From the NCBI GenBank assembly GCA_044222195.1, contig JBGANS010000017.1:1-64000 (forward strand): a DNA stretch of 64,000 nucleotides, in the 5' to 3' direction. Below the pieces are notes generated by a model. The model was given only the letters and a program-made list of their open reading frames with translations, did not search any database and had not been told where the DNA came from. The stretch is from JAHBXE01 sp044222195 (GTDB lineage Bacteria; Planctomycetota; Phycisphaerae; Phycisphaerales; UBA1924). The translations under genes were made by a program, and so were the position numbers. Shown here piece after piece: positions 41,251 through 49,442 of the stretch. The first letter of the stretch is position 1, and the number at the start of each line of letters is the position of its first letter.

Positions 41251-42756
41251 TCAGCGGCGGCGGATATCCACAACCACCGGCAGGTGATCGCTGGCGGCGG
41301 AGTCGGTCACGTCCACGCCGAGGGCCGCGAGTGACTTCTGGCTGAGTCGGCGCGAGTCGAAGATGAAGGCGCCCGAAGTGGCGGCCGAGGCGTCGCTGTA
41401 CAGGATGTAGTCGAGCCTTCCCGGCGGGAACTTCTCGGTGTCGCTGTACCAGGTGATAGCGGCGTTGTCGCCGATGAGCAAGGCCTCGGCGGGGCTGAGG
41501 GATGAGCCATCGACGTCCAGGGCTCGGCCGATGGTCTCAAGAGGTGTCGCCGACCCGACAAGATTGAAGTCGCCACCGATGATGCGGATCGTGGCGGCAT
41601 CGGCGCCCATGGCGGAACTGAGGGCTGTTTGAACAGCCGTCGCCTCCGCGATTCGCTTCTTGTCTTCCGTTGATCCAACGGTACCGCAGCACTTCAGGTG
41701 GACAGATGCCACGGCGATGTCGCCGATGGGGGTCGAAACGACACCGGAAGCAATCCGGACGGGGTTCTGAGCGCCTTCGGCGACGATCGGGCCCGTGGTG
41801 AGAGGGCGGATGGCGTACGGCGACACGATGAGGACATCGCCGCCCTCACCGGTCTTGGCGTACCACCGGGCTTCCCCTGAAACCACGGCGGTAAACCATG
41901 CCTGGGCTGTGGCCTGGTCCGTGTCCCACTCCTGGAACAGGATGATGTCGGGCTTGATGACCTGGATGAGCCTTGAGAAGGGCCCCGGGGTCTTGGCGGG
42001 CTGGTTCTTGAGCACGTTGTACGACAGGATGCGCACCGAACCGGCCGCCTTGGCGGGAATGGTGGCGTCGGACATCGGGACGGACTTGCCGGCCGCCGGG
42101 AGCCGAAGCGCTTCAGGATCCGACCATCCAACGACCTTTCCGTTTTCAATGAGCACGAACATGCCGCGGGCCTGCCCGGGGGCACTGAGCATTTTGGCGA
42201 GGGCCGGCGCGGCCGTAGGGTGAGGGTAGCGGGAGACGCGAACTTCGTAGGAAGAGGCGGCAACCGTGGGCGCGGCCGCCATGGGCAGCTGTGGCTGGGT
42301 GAGCGCGGTCTTGGCGCCAGTGGAGGCGACGGCAAACGCCGCCACACCGGGAGTGGCGTGGCCGGAGGCATCCTGGGGCGAGAACTCGACGATGAGATCA
42401 ACGCCGATGGCCGAGGCCACCTTTGGCGAGGGCATCTGGGCCCCGGTCGCCGGGTTGTCGTCGGCGTCGAGCCACAAGGCAAGCGTCGAGTCTGCGGATT
42501 GGAGCGGCTTGTCCTGGCCCTCCACCGAGACGCGGAAGTACACCCAGTTTGAATCGGCCATGGTGGAAACGTCGGATGGCCAGTCATTGAACTTGCCATC
42601 GAGGGTCACGACACCCGCGGCCGAGTTGGCCGCCCGGGATGCCCGTCGCTCCGCCCGGGCCTCGCGCCAGGATCGGCAGCCCGTGAGGAGGGTGGTCGCC
42701 ACCATGATGCCCGTGAACAAGATCCGCCGCGAGTTGATCCGAGAGAGAGTGTTCAT
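41251..42756 (-). CDS. Lipoprotein with endonuclease/exonuclease/phosphatase domain
   Basis: This 501-residue protein starts at 42756 and has a signal with lipobox (LLTGC, about residue 26). The middle (about 40-240) is a beta-sandwich-like region opening GVVTLDGKFNDWPSDVSTMA. The C-terminal 260 residues form an EEP fold: VRILSYNVLKNQ, IILFQEWDTDQ, VASVHLKCCG, IRIIGGDFNLVGS and SDHLPVVVDI, covering the metal-binding asparagine, glutamate, aspartate and histidine. Being exported, it is more likely a phosphodiesterase or nuclease for nutrient use than a repair enzyme. It is read divergently from the methyltransferase, with only 17 bases between the start codons. Confidence 0.87.
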   Translation of the reverse strand: MNTLSRINSRRILFTGIMVATTLLTGCRSWREARAERRASRAANSAAGVVTLDGKFNDWPSDVSTMADSNWVYFRVSVEGQDKPLQSADSTLALWLDADDNPATGAQMPSPKVASAIGVDLIVEFSPQDASGHATPGVAAFAVASTGAKTALTQPQLPMAAAPTVAASSYEVRVSRYPHPTAAPALAKMLSAPGQARGMFVLIENGKVVGWSDPEALRLPAAGKSVPMSDATIPAKAAGSVRILSYNVLKNQPAKTPGPFSRLIQVIKPDIILFQEWDTDQATAQAWFTAVVSGEARWYAKTGEGGDVLIVSPYAIRPLTTGPIVAEGAQNPVRIASGVVSTPIGDIAVASVHLKCCGTVGSTEDKKRIAEATAVQTALSSAMGADAATIRIIGGDFNLVGSATPLETIGRALDVDGSSLSPAEALLIGDNAAITWYSDTEKFPPGRLDYILYSDASAATSGAFIFDSRRLSQKSLAALGVDVTDSAASDHLPVVVDIRRR

Positions 42757-42762
42757 GACCGG

Positions 42763-42769
42763 TACTATC
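42763..42769. promoter_or_regulatory. Overlapping divergent -10 hexamers
   Basis: TACTAT at 42763-42768 ends 5 bases before the GTG at 42774 on the plus strand. Read on the minus strand, the same bases (42764-42769) give GATAGT, which ends 7 bases before the ATG at 42756. Both genes would be leaderless and share one melting region. Confidence 0.45.
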
Positions 42770-42773
42770 GCGT

Positions 42774-44636
42774 GTGCGGAGCGCCGGGGCAAATCGTCGA
42801 GCGGATTCGGGCGACGCGGTGGAACGGGCCTGGCGGGCGGTCGTGCGCTCGATTGAGAGCACCTCACCGCACAAGGGCCCAAGGACGGAGGCCCGGGCCA
42901 GGGCCCTCGGAACCGCCGTGCGTACAGCGCTCCACGCCGGCGAGGACCCGCTGTCGGTGGGCGCGGCGTACGAATCGCTGCTTTCGGACGTTTCCGGATG
43001 GGGTGAGGGCGAGCTTGAGATCAAACCGGCGACGGCGCGAAAGCGGCGGGGTGCGTACTTCACGCCGCGATGGCTGGTGCACCTGACCCTTGATCTGGCT
43101 CTTGAGCCGTTGTTGAAAGATCGAACGGAACGGGAACTCCGGGCGCTGCGCGTGCTGGACCCGGCGTGCGGGTCGGGCGTGTTCCTGGCGGCGGCGATGG
43201 AACGGGTTGCACGCCGACTCGCGAAGGCGAAGCCCGGCGGTGGGAAAGACCATGCCTACCGGTCGGCGCTTCGCTACGTGGTTTCCAGGTGCGCGTTCGG
43301 GATGGACCGGGATCCGGTGGCGGTGGATATCTGCCGCGCGGCGTTGCGGGCTCTGGCCGGAGGCCGAGACCTCCCCAAAGGGCTCGACGCCCACATCATC
43401 GAAGCGGACGGCCTGCTTGACGACGCTCCCCAATCCCCGTTCGACGTCGTGGTCGGAAACCCGCCGTACCTCAATCGCCTGGAACGTGCGACCACGGTCG
43501 ACCGCTCGACGGCGGTACGACTTCAACGGCGATTCGGCGCGGCCGCGAGGGCATACACGGATGTGTCGTCCCTGTTTCTCCTTCGTTCGATCGAACTTTC
43601 CCGCGAAGGGGGACGGGTGGCGCTGGTGCTGCCCCAGTCGGTGCTGGGCTCGCGCGACGCGGCGGGGGTGCGGGCGTCCGTCGCCACACGGGCACGGATG
43701 ACCGACGTGTGGCTGGCCGACGGGCACGTCTTCGACGCGAGCGTGTTTGTGTGCGTGCCGGTGTTCCACGTCGGGAGGCGCCGCCAAGGCCCGGTTCGGA
43801 GATGGATCGGAGTGGAGAGATCGCACGCACCGTCGGAGCATCGAGCACTGGATTCGAGCTCGTGGGCCCCGCTCGCCGCGGTCGGCGTGCCGGAGTTCGA
43901 TGTTGAACATGGCGCCACGATCGGAGATGTGGCGGAGGTCGCCGCGGACTTTCGGGATGAGTACTACGGGCTTGTCGGCTTGGTTGAGGAACGAACGCCG
44001 GAGCACGCGCGGCACATCTCGCCGCTGGTCACCACCGGCCTCATCGGGATTGGTGAGTGCCTGTGGGGGCGCGAGCCGTGCCGATTTGGAGGGCGGGTGT
44101 GGGTCGCGCCGTGCGTGGACGTTCTCCGGTTGGCGCGGGAATCGACGCTGGGCCCGTGGGCGTCATCGCGCAGGCGGCCCAAGGTGCTGCTGGCGACCCA
44201 AACCAAGGTGCTCGAAGCGGCCGTGGACGCCCGGGGGGAGTGGCTGCCGGTGACTCCGCTCATCTCGATCATTCCGAGGCGGGAACGGGACCTGTGGCGA
44301 TTGGGAGCGGCTCTGTGTTCACCTGTGGCGTCGGCGATCGCGGCCCGGCTCTCGGGCGGGACCGGGCTGACACGCGGTGCGATCAAGCTCTCGGCGACGC
44401 AGGTCCGCGGGCTTCCGATGCCGCGCGGCGACCTGGGACCCGCGGTGCGTTGGTTCAAGAAGGCGGCCGCCTCATCCGCCACCACCCGGGGTCGGTGGCT
44501 GGTCAGGGCGGCCGAAGCGACGTGCGCGGCGTACGGGATGGAGAGCCGGCTCACGGACGAACTGATGGACTGGTGGAAGCAGCGAGCCCGGATCGAAACG
44601 GAGCGGCCTGTACAGGCCTTATCAGGTGCATCCTGA
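42774..44636 (+). CDS. Solitary N6-adenine DNA methyltransferase (Eco57I/TaqI-like)
   Basis: This 620-residue protein has a helical N-terminal part with KRRGAYFTPRWLVHLTLDLA. SAM motif I is LDPACGSGVFLAAAMERV and catalytic motif IV is VVGNPPYLN. RVALVLPQSVLGS follows, and the C-terminal half (about 370-600) is a probable target-recognition region. This is the class of gamma-type adenine methyltransferases found in type IIG/IIS enzymes, but no nuclease motif is seen at the N-terminus and no restriction gene lies nearby. The GTG start is supported by a hexamer 5 bases upstream. The 3' end overlaps the convergent dockerin gene by 15 bases. It could be an orphan regulator of DNA methylation or part of a lost restriction system. 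Confidence 0.88.
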   Translation: MRSAGANRRADSGDAVERAWRAVVRSIESTSPHKGPRTEARARALGTAVRTALHAGEDPLSVGAAYESLLSDVSGWGEGELEIKPATARKRRGAYFTPRWLVHLTLDLALEPLLKDRTERELRALRVLDPACGSGVFLAAAMERVARRLAKAKPGGGKDHAYRSALRYVVSRCAFGMDRDPVAVDICRAALRALAGGRDLPKGLDAHIIEADGLLDDAPQSPFDVVVGNPPYLNRLERATTVDRSTAVRLQRRFGAAARAYTDVSSLFLLRSIELSREGGRVALVLPQSVLGSRDAAGVRASVATRARMTDVWLADGHVFDASVFVCVPVFHVGRRRQGPVRRWIGVERSHAPSEHRALDSSSWAPLAAVGVPEFDVEHGATIGDVAEVAADFRDEYYGLVGLVEERTPEHARHISPLVTTGLIGIGECLWGREPCRFGGRVWVAPCVDVLRLARESTLGPWASSRRRPKVLLATQTKVLEAAVDARGEWLPVTPLISIIPRRERDLWRLGAALCSPVASAIAARLSGGTGLTRGAIKLSATQVRGLPMPRGDLGPAVRWFKKAAASSATTRGRWLVRAAEATCAAYGMESRLTDELMDWWKQRARIETERPVQALSGAS

Positions 44637-45563
44637 GGCGAACCTATTCAAGAAGCACTGGAAGTCGTTGGCGTTGAGCGGAGGATTGCCGGTGCTGCCG
44701 TCACAGTTTGCGTACGGGCTTGCCGTGGCGAAGGAGTTCAGGAAGCACTGGAAGTCGTTGGCGCTCAGCAGGGGAATGGTCGTGCTCCCGTCGCAGTTGG
44801 CGTAGCAGGGCGGGGATGAGCCCGTCGTGCCGCGAACGATGAAGGCGAGATCCTGGGGGACGTTGTTTCCGCTGTCGCGCGCCGTGATCCAGTTGGAAGC
44901 TGAGCCGCCTTTCCATCGGGCGTTGGCGCCGGGGGCGCCGGGCTGGCCGAGCAGTGTGACGAACGCGGCCAGCGGGCCGGAGGTCAGTATCCCGCCCACC
45001 TGCCAGTCGAGCCAGTAGGTCCCCGACGCGAGGTTCAGCGGTGGGTTCACGGTTGCTTCGATCGCGTAAATGGGGCGCTCCGTGTTGGACATCGCGTCTT
45101 CCCGCGCACGGTAACACCCGGTCCACGTGGCGGACAGGAGTCGATTGGTGGCGGTGTCACCGAAAATGACCTGCGATCCGGGATCGCCGGGGCGGCCGGA
45201 CCAGATTCGCAGGTTGATGGAGGTGAACGGCGACGACGTCGTTGATGAGTTGCGCTGAAACCCGAACACAACCACCGAGGAGACCGTCGTCGCGGCCGCG
45301 AGAGTGAAGTCGTCGGCGACACGGTCGCCTGCGGGGCTGAGTTGATTGGACAGGCCGTAGTCGAGTCCGAGCAGGGTTGTCTGCACGGCGGAGAGATTGG
45401 CGCTCCCGGCGCCGCCGGCGGGGTGCGTGACATACGGGCCGTTGCTGAAAAGGTCCGGTCGGGCCTGGGCGGACGCAGCGAGCAGCGCCGGCAGAAGGCA
45501 AGCGACGCGGATCTGTGTGCGATGCCGAGCAAGCGACGGCCGGTCACAAGTGAGGGTGTGCAT
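44622..45563 (-). CDS. Secreted protein with GC-type dockerin, paralogue A
   Basis: This protein has 313 residues from 45563, where TAGTCT ends 7 bases upstream. A signal peptide ends near AASAQA. The main domain is a beta-sandwich-like region shared with the next gene: VADDFTLAAATTVSSVVVFG, LRIWSGRPGDPGSQVIFGDT and TNRLLSATWTGCYR. Two GC-type dockerin repeats close the protein. No catalytic motif is seen; a structural or binding role outside the cell is likely. The two paralogues are 100 bases apart on the same strand, so this is a tandem duplication. Confidence 0.82.
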   Translation of the reverse strand: MHTLTCDRPSLARHRTQIRVACLLPALLAASAQARPDLFSNGPYVTHPAGGAGSANLSAVQTTLLGLDYGLSNQLSPAGDRVADDFTLAAATTVSSVVVFGFQRNSSTTSSPFTSINLRIWSGRPGDPGSQVIFGDTATNRLLSATWTGCYRAREDAMSNTERPIYAIEATVNPPLNLASGTYWLDWQVGGILTSGPLAAFVTLLGQPGAPGANARWKGGSASNWITARDSGNNVPQDLAFIVRGTTGSSPPCYANCDGSTTIPLLSANDFQCFLNSFATASPYANCDGSTGNPPLNANDFQCFLNRFASGCT

Positions 45564-45570
45564 GCGTGGG

Positions 45571-45576
45571 AGACTA
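45571..45576 (-). promoter_or_regulatory. -10 hexamer TAGTCT, leaderless-type
   Basis: On the minus strand TAGTCT ends 7 bases before the ATG at 45563, supporting that start. Confidence 0.4.
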
Positions 45577-45663
45577 CCAACGCACGGGATTACCCTCAAG
45601 CCCGGACGGCGGCACCACGAAACTCATTTATGAGCGAACCCGAAGTCCATGCGGGAGAAGGAC

Positions 45664-46593
45664 TTAGGTGCAGCCGCCGGCGAACTTGTTCAGAAAGCAC
45701 TGAAAATCGTTGGCGGTAAGCACGGGGTTGAGGCTGCTCCCGTCGCAGTTGGCGTAGGGGTCACTGGCCGCAAACTTGTTGAGAAAGCACTGGAAATCGT
45801 TGGCGGTGAGGACAGGGTTGAGGCTGCTGCCGTCACAGTTGGCGTAGCACGAGCCGACGGTGCCGAGAAGCGTGAACGGAACATCCTGGGCCACCGCGGG
45901 ACTTGGCGGGACGGCCAGGCCTTCATCAACGACGGGGGTCCACACGCCGTCCGCCGATACGAACTGCACCGCATTGGCGCCGGGCTTGCCTCGCACACCG
46001 GTGAGTGTGACGACCGGCATCCACGGGCCGCTGATTTCCGATCCCGCGGCCTGCATGTCAAGCCAGTACGTTCCTGGACCGAGCACCGTGCCGACCTGGG
46101 CGGTGCAGGTAAACACCACTCGATTCAGGGAGCACGACGCCCCGACGCGGTAGGTATTGGAAAAGACCGCGGATGTGAGGCGATTGGTGGTCGAATCACC
46201 CCACACCACGGCAGCGCCGGGAGTGCCGGGCTGGCCGTTCCAAACCCGGAGGTACACAGCGGTGATCGTGCTGGAGGTCGTGGTGAGCCAGTTCGTTTCA
46301 TAGAGCGACAGCTGGACCGACGCGATGGTCCATCCCGCAGGGTTCGAAACTACAAAGTCGTCAGCCACGTGGTTTGCGGTGGGGCCTTCGAGTTGACAGC
46401 CGACGCCGAAGAGCCCATTGGCGATTCCCCCTACCGTTTGAAGTTGGCTGGCGGACGACGTGACGGGAATACATGCGGGGGACGGCGTTGTGACCAGTCC
46501 ACCATTGTCAAACAGGACCTGCCCCATGGCGGTGGGGACAAGGGCGGTACCACAAGTGACGGCGATGACGGCCGCTGATCGGGGGCGAGACAT
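45664..46593 (-). CDS. Secreted protein with GC-type dockerin, paralogue B
   Basis: This 309-residue paralogue of the preceding entry has a signal peptide (ending ALVPTAMGQ). Its domain matches: HVADDFVVSNPAGWTIASVQ, LRVWNGQPGTPGAAVVWGDS and TNRLTSAVFSNTYR. The two C-terminal dockerin repeats are nearly identical at protein level (YANCDGSSLNPVLTANDFQC in both) and are 90 bases apart in DNA. That homogeneity points to a recent duplication or gene conversion inside this gene. GGAG precedes the ATG at 46593. Function is unknown. Confidence 0.82.
   Translation of the reverse strand: MSRPRSAAVIAVTCGTALVPTAMGQVLFDNGGLVTTPSPACIPVTSSASQLQTVGGIANGLFGVGCQLEGPTANHVADDFVVSNPAGWTIASVQLSLYETNWLTTTSSTITAVYLRVWNGQPGTPGAAVVWGDSTTNRLTSAVFSNTYRVGASCSLNRVVFTCTAQVGTVLGPGTYWLDMQAAGSEISGPWMPVVTLTGVRGKPGANAVQFVSADGVWTPVVDEGLAVPPSPAVAQDVPFTLLGTVGSCYANCDGSSLNPVLTANDFQCFLNKFAASDPYANCDGSSLNPVLTANDFQCFLNKFAGGCT
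45683..45847 (-). repeat. Tandem 90-bp repeat (dockerin units)
   Basis: AACTTGTT opens both units, at 45683 and 45773, and about 75 bases of each unit match with few differences. The period is 30 codons, which identifies it as protein repeat DNA rather than a CRISPR or mobile element. Confidence 0.75.
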
Positions 46594-46721
46594 GCTCCAC
46601 TCCAAACTTCGTCGGCAGTCCATTGTGCGCAATTTGGGCCGTTCTGCTACCCCAATTCTCGCTTTTTGGCCATCAGGGCCGCGGGGCGCTGACGTTATGC
46701 GAACATGGGGGATATTCAGGC

Positions 46722-47837
46722 TCACTCCCGCTGGCCCTTGGCGGCGATTTCGAGTCGAGCCCTGAGGGTGGACACCCGGTTCTCATGGACCCACACGCTC
46801 GTCTCCTCGTCGGTGGCGATGCGAAGTACAAAGCCGGCAGATGCCAGTTCAACCGGCGTGCCGGGCTGTTCTGATGCCCGGGCGAGGGCGACTTCCAACG
46901 CTCCGGCCGACCAGGCGGCCGGCAACGGCTCGGTACCCGAGGGTTTGGATGTCGAGTCGGCGCGTCGGCCGCGAGGCGTGATACCGCCCGTTCGGGCATC
47001 AACAACATCACCCTCGTGAAGCAGGGACACTCGAACACCGCTGAGCGACTGTCCTGACCGCTTCATGCGGGAGACGTCTACGGCCACGACCGGTCCCAAG
47101 GCGGTCAAGCGGCCGCGCGCGAGGTCGACGTCAATGGCCGAGTTTTCCTCCACGCCGTACCCGCGGTTCTGGCCGGTGCGCTCGAGCGCGACAATGAGGC
47201 GGCCGATTCGACCTCGCTTGAGGAAGTGCTGGTCGACCAGTCCAAAGGGAAAGAAGCCCATGCCCGTGCTGATTCCCAGGCCCGAGTCTTCATCGTCGAT
47301 CCGGATGTTGCCCGAAAGGGCGTCCTCACTCGCTCCGCCGGTGATCATGGGGTCGGACATCATCGCCGCGCCCGCAGAGGTTCCACCTATCGCCCCGCCT
47401 CGAGCGAGCAGCCGACGGGCGGCTTCGTAGGCCGGGGTGTCGCCGGAGGCTGGCCTGAAGACTTTGAGAATCCTGCTCTGGACCCCGCCGGTGAACCACA
47501 ACCCGGAGCACTGATCGATCGCTTTGACGACGGCCGGATCGTTCGCCGCTTCGGGCTTGGCAAGGGAGATGTCGATCGTCACGATGCGCCGGCCGGCGGC
47601 ATGACCCGCGATCGTCTTGGCGGACGCAGCGGCGCTTTCCGCCGGGGAAGCGCTCGCCGTCGGAACGACGCCGATGACCGCATCGGCCGGAAGCGGGGCC
47701 ATGAACGCGGAATAGATCGTCGCGTTGTCAGCCTGAACCGCCCCACCGGCGATGATGAGGTGACCATTCCGAGGCGAGTTCGCGCAACCGCTCGCCGCGC
47801 ACATCGCGGCGACCAACACGATCAGAGGCCAACGCAT
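46722..47837 (-). CDS. Cyanophycinase-like S51 peptidase, lipoprotein
   Basis: This 371-residue protein has a lipobox (AASGC, about residue 18) and so should be lipid-anchored outside the cytoplasm. The mature part has the S51 fold: GHLIIAGGAVQADN, VIGVVPTASASP, LWFTGGVQSR, and the catalytic serine in RGGAIGGTSAGAAMMSD. Cyanophycinase cuts multi-L-arginyl-poly-aspartate to beta-Asp-Arg dipeptides; S51 also includes aspartyl dipeptidases, so the substrate is not certain. AAGGAG precedes the ATG. The gene starts just past the stop of an isoaspartyl peptidase gene, the enzyme that would split such dipeptides. The C-terminal 80 residues are extra. Confidence 0.85.
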   Translation of the reverse strand: MRWPLIVLVAAMCAASGCANSPRNGHLIIAGGAVQADNATIYSAFMAPLPADAVIGVVPTASASPAESAAASAKTIAGHAAGRRIVTIDISLAKPEAANDPAVVKAIDQCSGLWFTGGVQSRILKVFRPASGDTPAYEAARRLLARGGAIGGTSAGAAMMSDPMITGGASEDALSGNIRIDDEDSGLGISTGMGFFPFGLVDQHFLKRGRIGRLIVALERTGQNRGYGVEENSAIDVDLARGRLTALGPVVAVDVSRMKRSGQSLSGVRVSLLHEGDVVDARTGGITPRGRRADSTSKPSGTEPLPAAWSAGALEVALARASEQPGTPVELASAGFVLRIATDEETSVWVHENRVSTLRARLEIAAKGQRE

Positions 47838-47840
47838 CGG

Positions 47841-48833
47841 CTACTCCTTGTCCCAGATCAGGACCTCGAAACGGCCGGAAGAATCGGCCGCGCCGCGGAA
47901 CATTCCCGCGGAGCTGTAGGGCATCGCGATTTCGCCGGACTGTGAGACGGCGATGAGGCCGCCGTCGTCGGGCTTGAGACGCTCGAAGATGACGGTCCCG
48001 GCGGCCTTGTCCACCGTCATCCCGGCGTAGCGCATCAGCGCCGACACCTGGTAGGCAACGACGTGCCGGATGAACTCTTCCCCGGTCCCCGTGCAGGAGA
48101 CGGCGCAGGTGGTGTTGTCCGCGTACGTGCCGGCGCCGATGACGGGAGAATCTCCGACGCGGCCGAATCGCTTGCCGGTCATCCCACCGGTGGACGTCGC
48201 GGCGGCGAGGTTGCCGTGAGTGTCGAGGGCAACGCAGCCGACGGTGCCGCGGGACTTGGGCTCGCCCTTTGTCTGGCGCCGTTCTTCGAGCACCCTTTCG
48301 AGGGCCTTGCGGCGCTTGTCGGTATCGAAGTAGGACGGATCGACGCGCTCAACGCCCACCGTCGCCGCGAACTGCTCCGCGCCATCTCCCGCCAGGAGCA
48401 CATGCGGCGTTCTTTCCATGACCAACCGCGCGAGCGAAATGGGGTTCTTGACGGTGCGGACACCCGCCACGGCTCCGCATGCGAGGTTCCGACCATCCAT
48501 GATGGATGCATCGAGCTCGTGCTTGCCATCCTCGGTGAAGACAGCGCCCTTGCCGGCGTTGAAGTTCGGATCGTCTTCCAGGACACGAACCACCGCTTCC
48601 ACGACGGCCAGCGCATCCTCGCCACGCGCGAGGCGGTCGCGGCCCTCGCGCAGCGCGCGGTCGAGCCCCTGCCGGTACGCGGTGCGCTCCGCCTCCGGCG
48701 CGGTCCGTTCGATCACGCCCGCGCCCCCGTGGATGGCAATGGAGAATCGCGGCTTTGCCGACGGGCCGGCCTTTGGCGAAGCACAGGCGGCCAGACAGAG
48801 CACAACGACGACCAGCAGGAAGAGCTTCAACAT
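47841..48833 (-). CDS. iaaA: Isoaspartyl peptidase / L-asparaginase, lipoprotein
   Basis: This 330-residue Ntn-hydrolase has a signal and lipobox (LCLAAC). After FSIAIHGGAGVIER come the family blocks DPNFNAGKGAVFTEDGKHELDASIMDG and the autocleavage/nucleophile site SRGTVGCVALDTHGN, where the threonine becomes the new N-terminus. TSTGGMTGKRFGRVGDSPVIG completes the site. It should split beta-aspartyl dipeptides. As the first gene of a pair with the S51 peptidase, it fits cyanophycin breakdown at the surface or in the periplasm. CGGGAG stands upstream of the ATG. A lipidated form of this usually cytoplasmic enzyme is unusual. Confidence 0.88.
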   Translation of the reverse strand: MLKLFLLVVVVLCLAACASPKAGPSAKPRFSIAIHGGAGVIERTAPEAERTAYRQGLDRALREGRDRLARGEDALAVVEAVVRVLEDDPNFNAGKGAVFTEDGKHELDASIMDGRNLACGAVAGVRTVKNPISLARLVMERTPHVLLAGDGAEQFAATVGVERVDPSYFDTDKRRKALERVLEERRQTKGEPKSRGTVGCVALDTHGNLAAATSTGGMTGKRFGRVGDSPVIGAGTYADNTTCAVSCTGTGEEFIRHVVAYQVSALMRYAGMTVDKAAGTVIFERLKPDDGGLIAVSQSGEIAMPYSSAGMFRGAADSSGRFEVLIWDKE

Positions 48834-48984
48834 GCCTGACTCCCGGAAAAACCGCGGGGCCACTGTACCCGAGGCTATCGGACGAGGTCTATTCGGAGTG
48901 CAGAATGACCCATGTGGGGCGAACGACCGTCCGAAAGTAGGGTGGCGGAGCCGGGGATTGGCCGCCATACTGTTGGAACAGCCA

Positions 48985-49347
48985 ATGCCTCGCCTGCTGG
49001 TGTACATTCTCCTGTCTCTGACGCTGGCGCTGCAGCCGCTGGCGGGGACCGCCTTCTCGGCCTGCTCGAGAAGCGCCGCCGCGAACATCCCGGGATGCCC
49101 GTGCTGCTCCGGGGAGGCCTGCGGCACGGATGACGGCGCGTGTGCGTGCCGCGTGCAGGATGATGGTGCGCCCCAGCCCGAACGTTCGAGGGTGGAGCCG
49201 CCACGATCACTCCTGGCCGTCCTGCCAAGGTGTGTCGTGATCGAGAGTTCGCCGACGGTGGCCGCACGATTGCCCGGGACGGTGGAGTCGAGCCAGTCAT
49301 GGTGCGCGGTTTCTCCGCGACCTGTTTTGTGCGTTTGGCTGACATAG
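48985..49347 (+). CDS. Small exported Cys-rich protein heading the metal efflux operon
   Basis: This 120-residue protein has a signal peptide (MPRLLVYILLSLTLALQPLAG). Directly after it comes a cysteine cluster of eight residues: CSRSAAANIPGCPCCSGEAC, then GACACRV. The second half is plain. The cluster looks able to bind soft metal ions such as copper or silver. It is 95 bases before the outer membrane efflux gene on the same strand, so a periplasmic metal sensor, chaperone or buffer for the pump is likely. CATACT ends 13 bases before the ATG. I know no named family. Confidence 0.65.
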   Translation: MPRLLVYILLSLTLALQPLAGTAFSACSRSAAANIPGCPCCSGEACGTDDGACACRVQDDGAPQPERSRVEPPRSLLAVLPRCVVIESSPTVAARLPGTVESSQSWCAVSPRPVLCVWLT

Positions 49348-49442
49348 TCGCCGCCCGCCGCAGCGTCAGTGCGCGCTGAGCGAATCGCGCATCCCTTCAC
49401 GATCATGAAGACGACCTCTTCGGCCGCAGTCGGAGTTCCATC

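Noticed and set aside
44640..46000. Regular repeats that might be taken for a CRISPR array
   Set aside because: The period is 90 bases within coding frame and the units encode dockerin repeats; there are no unique spacers.
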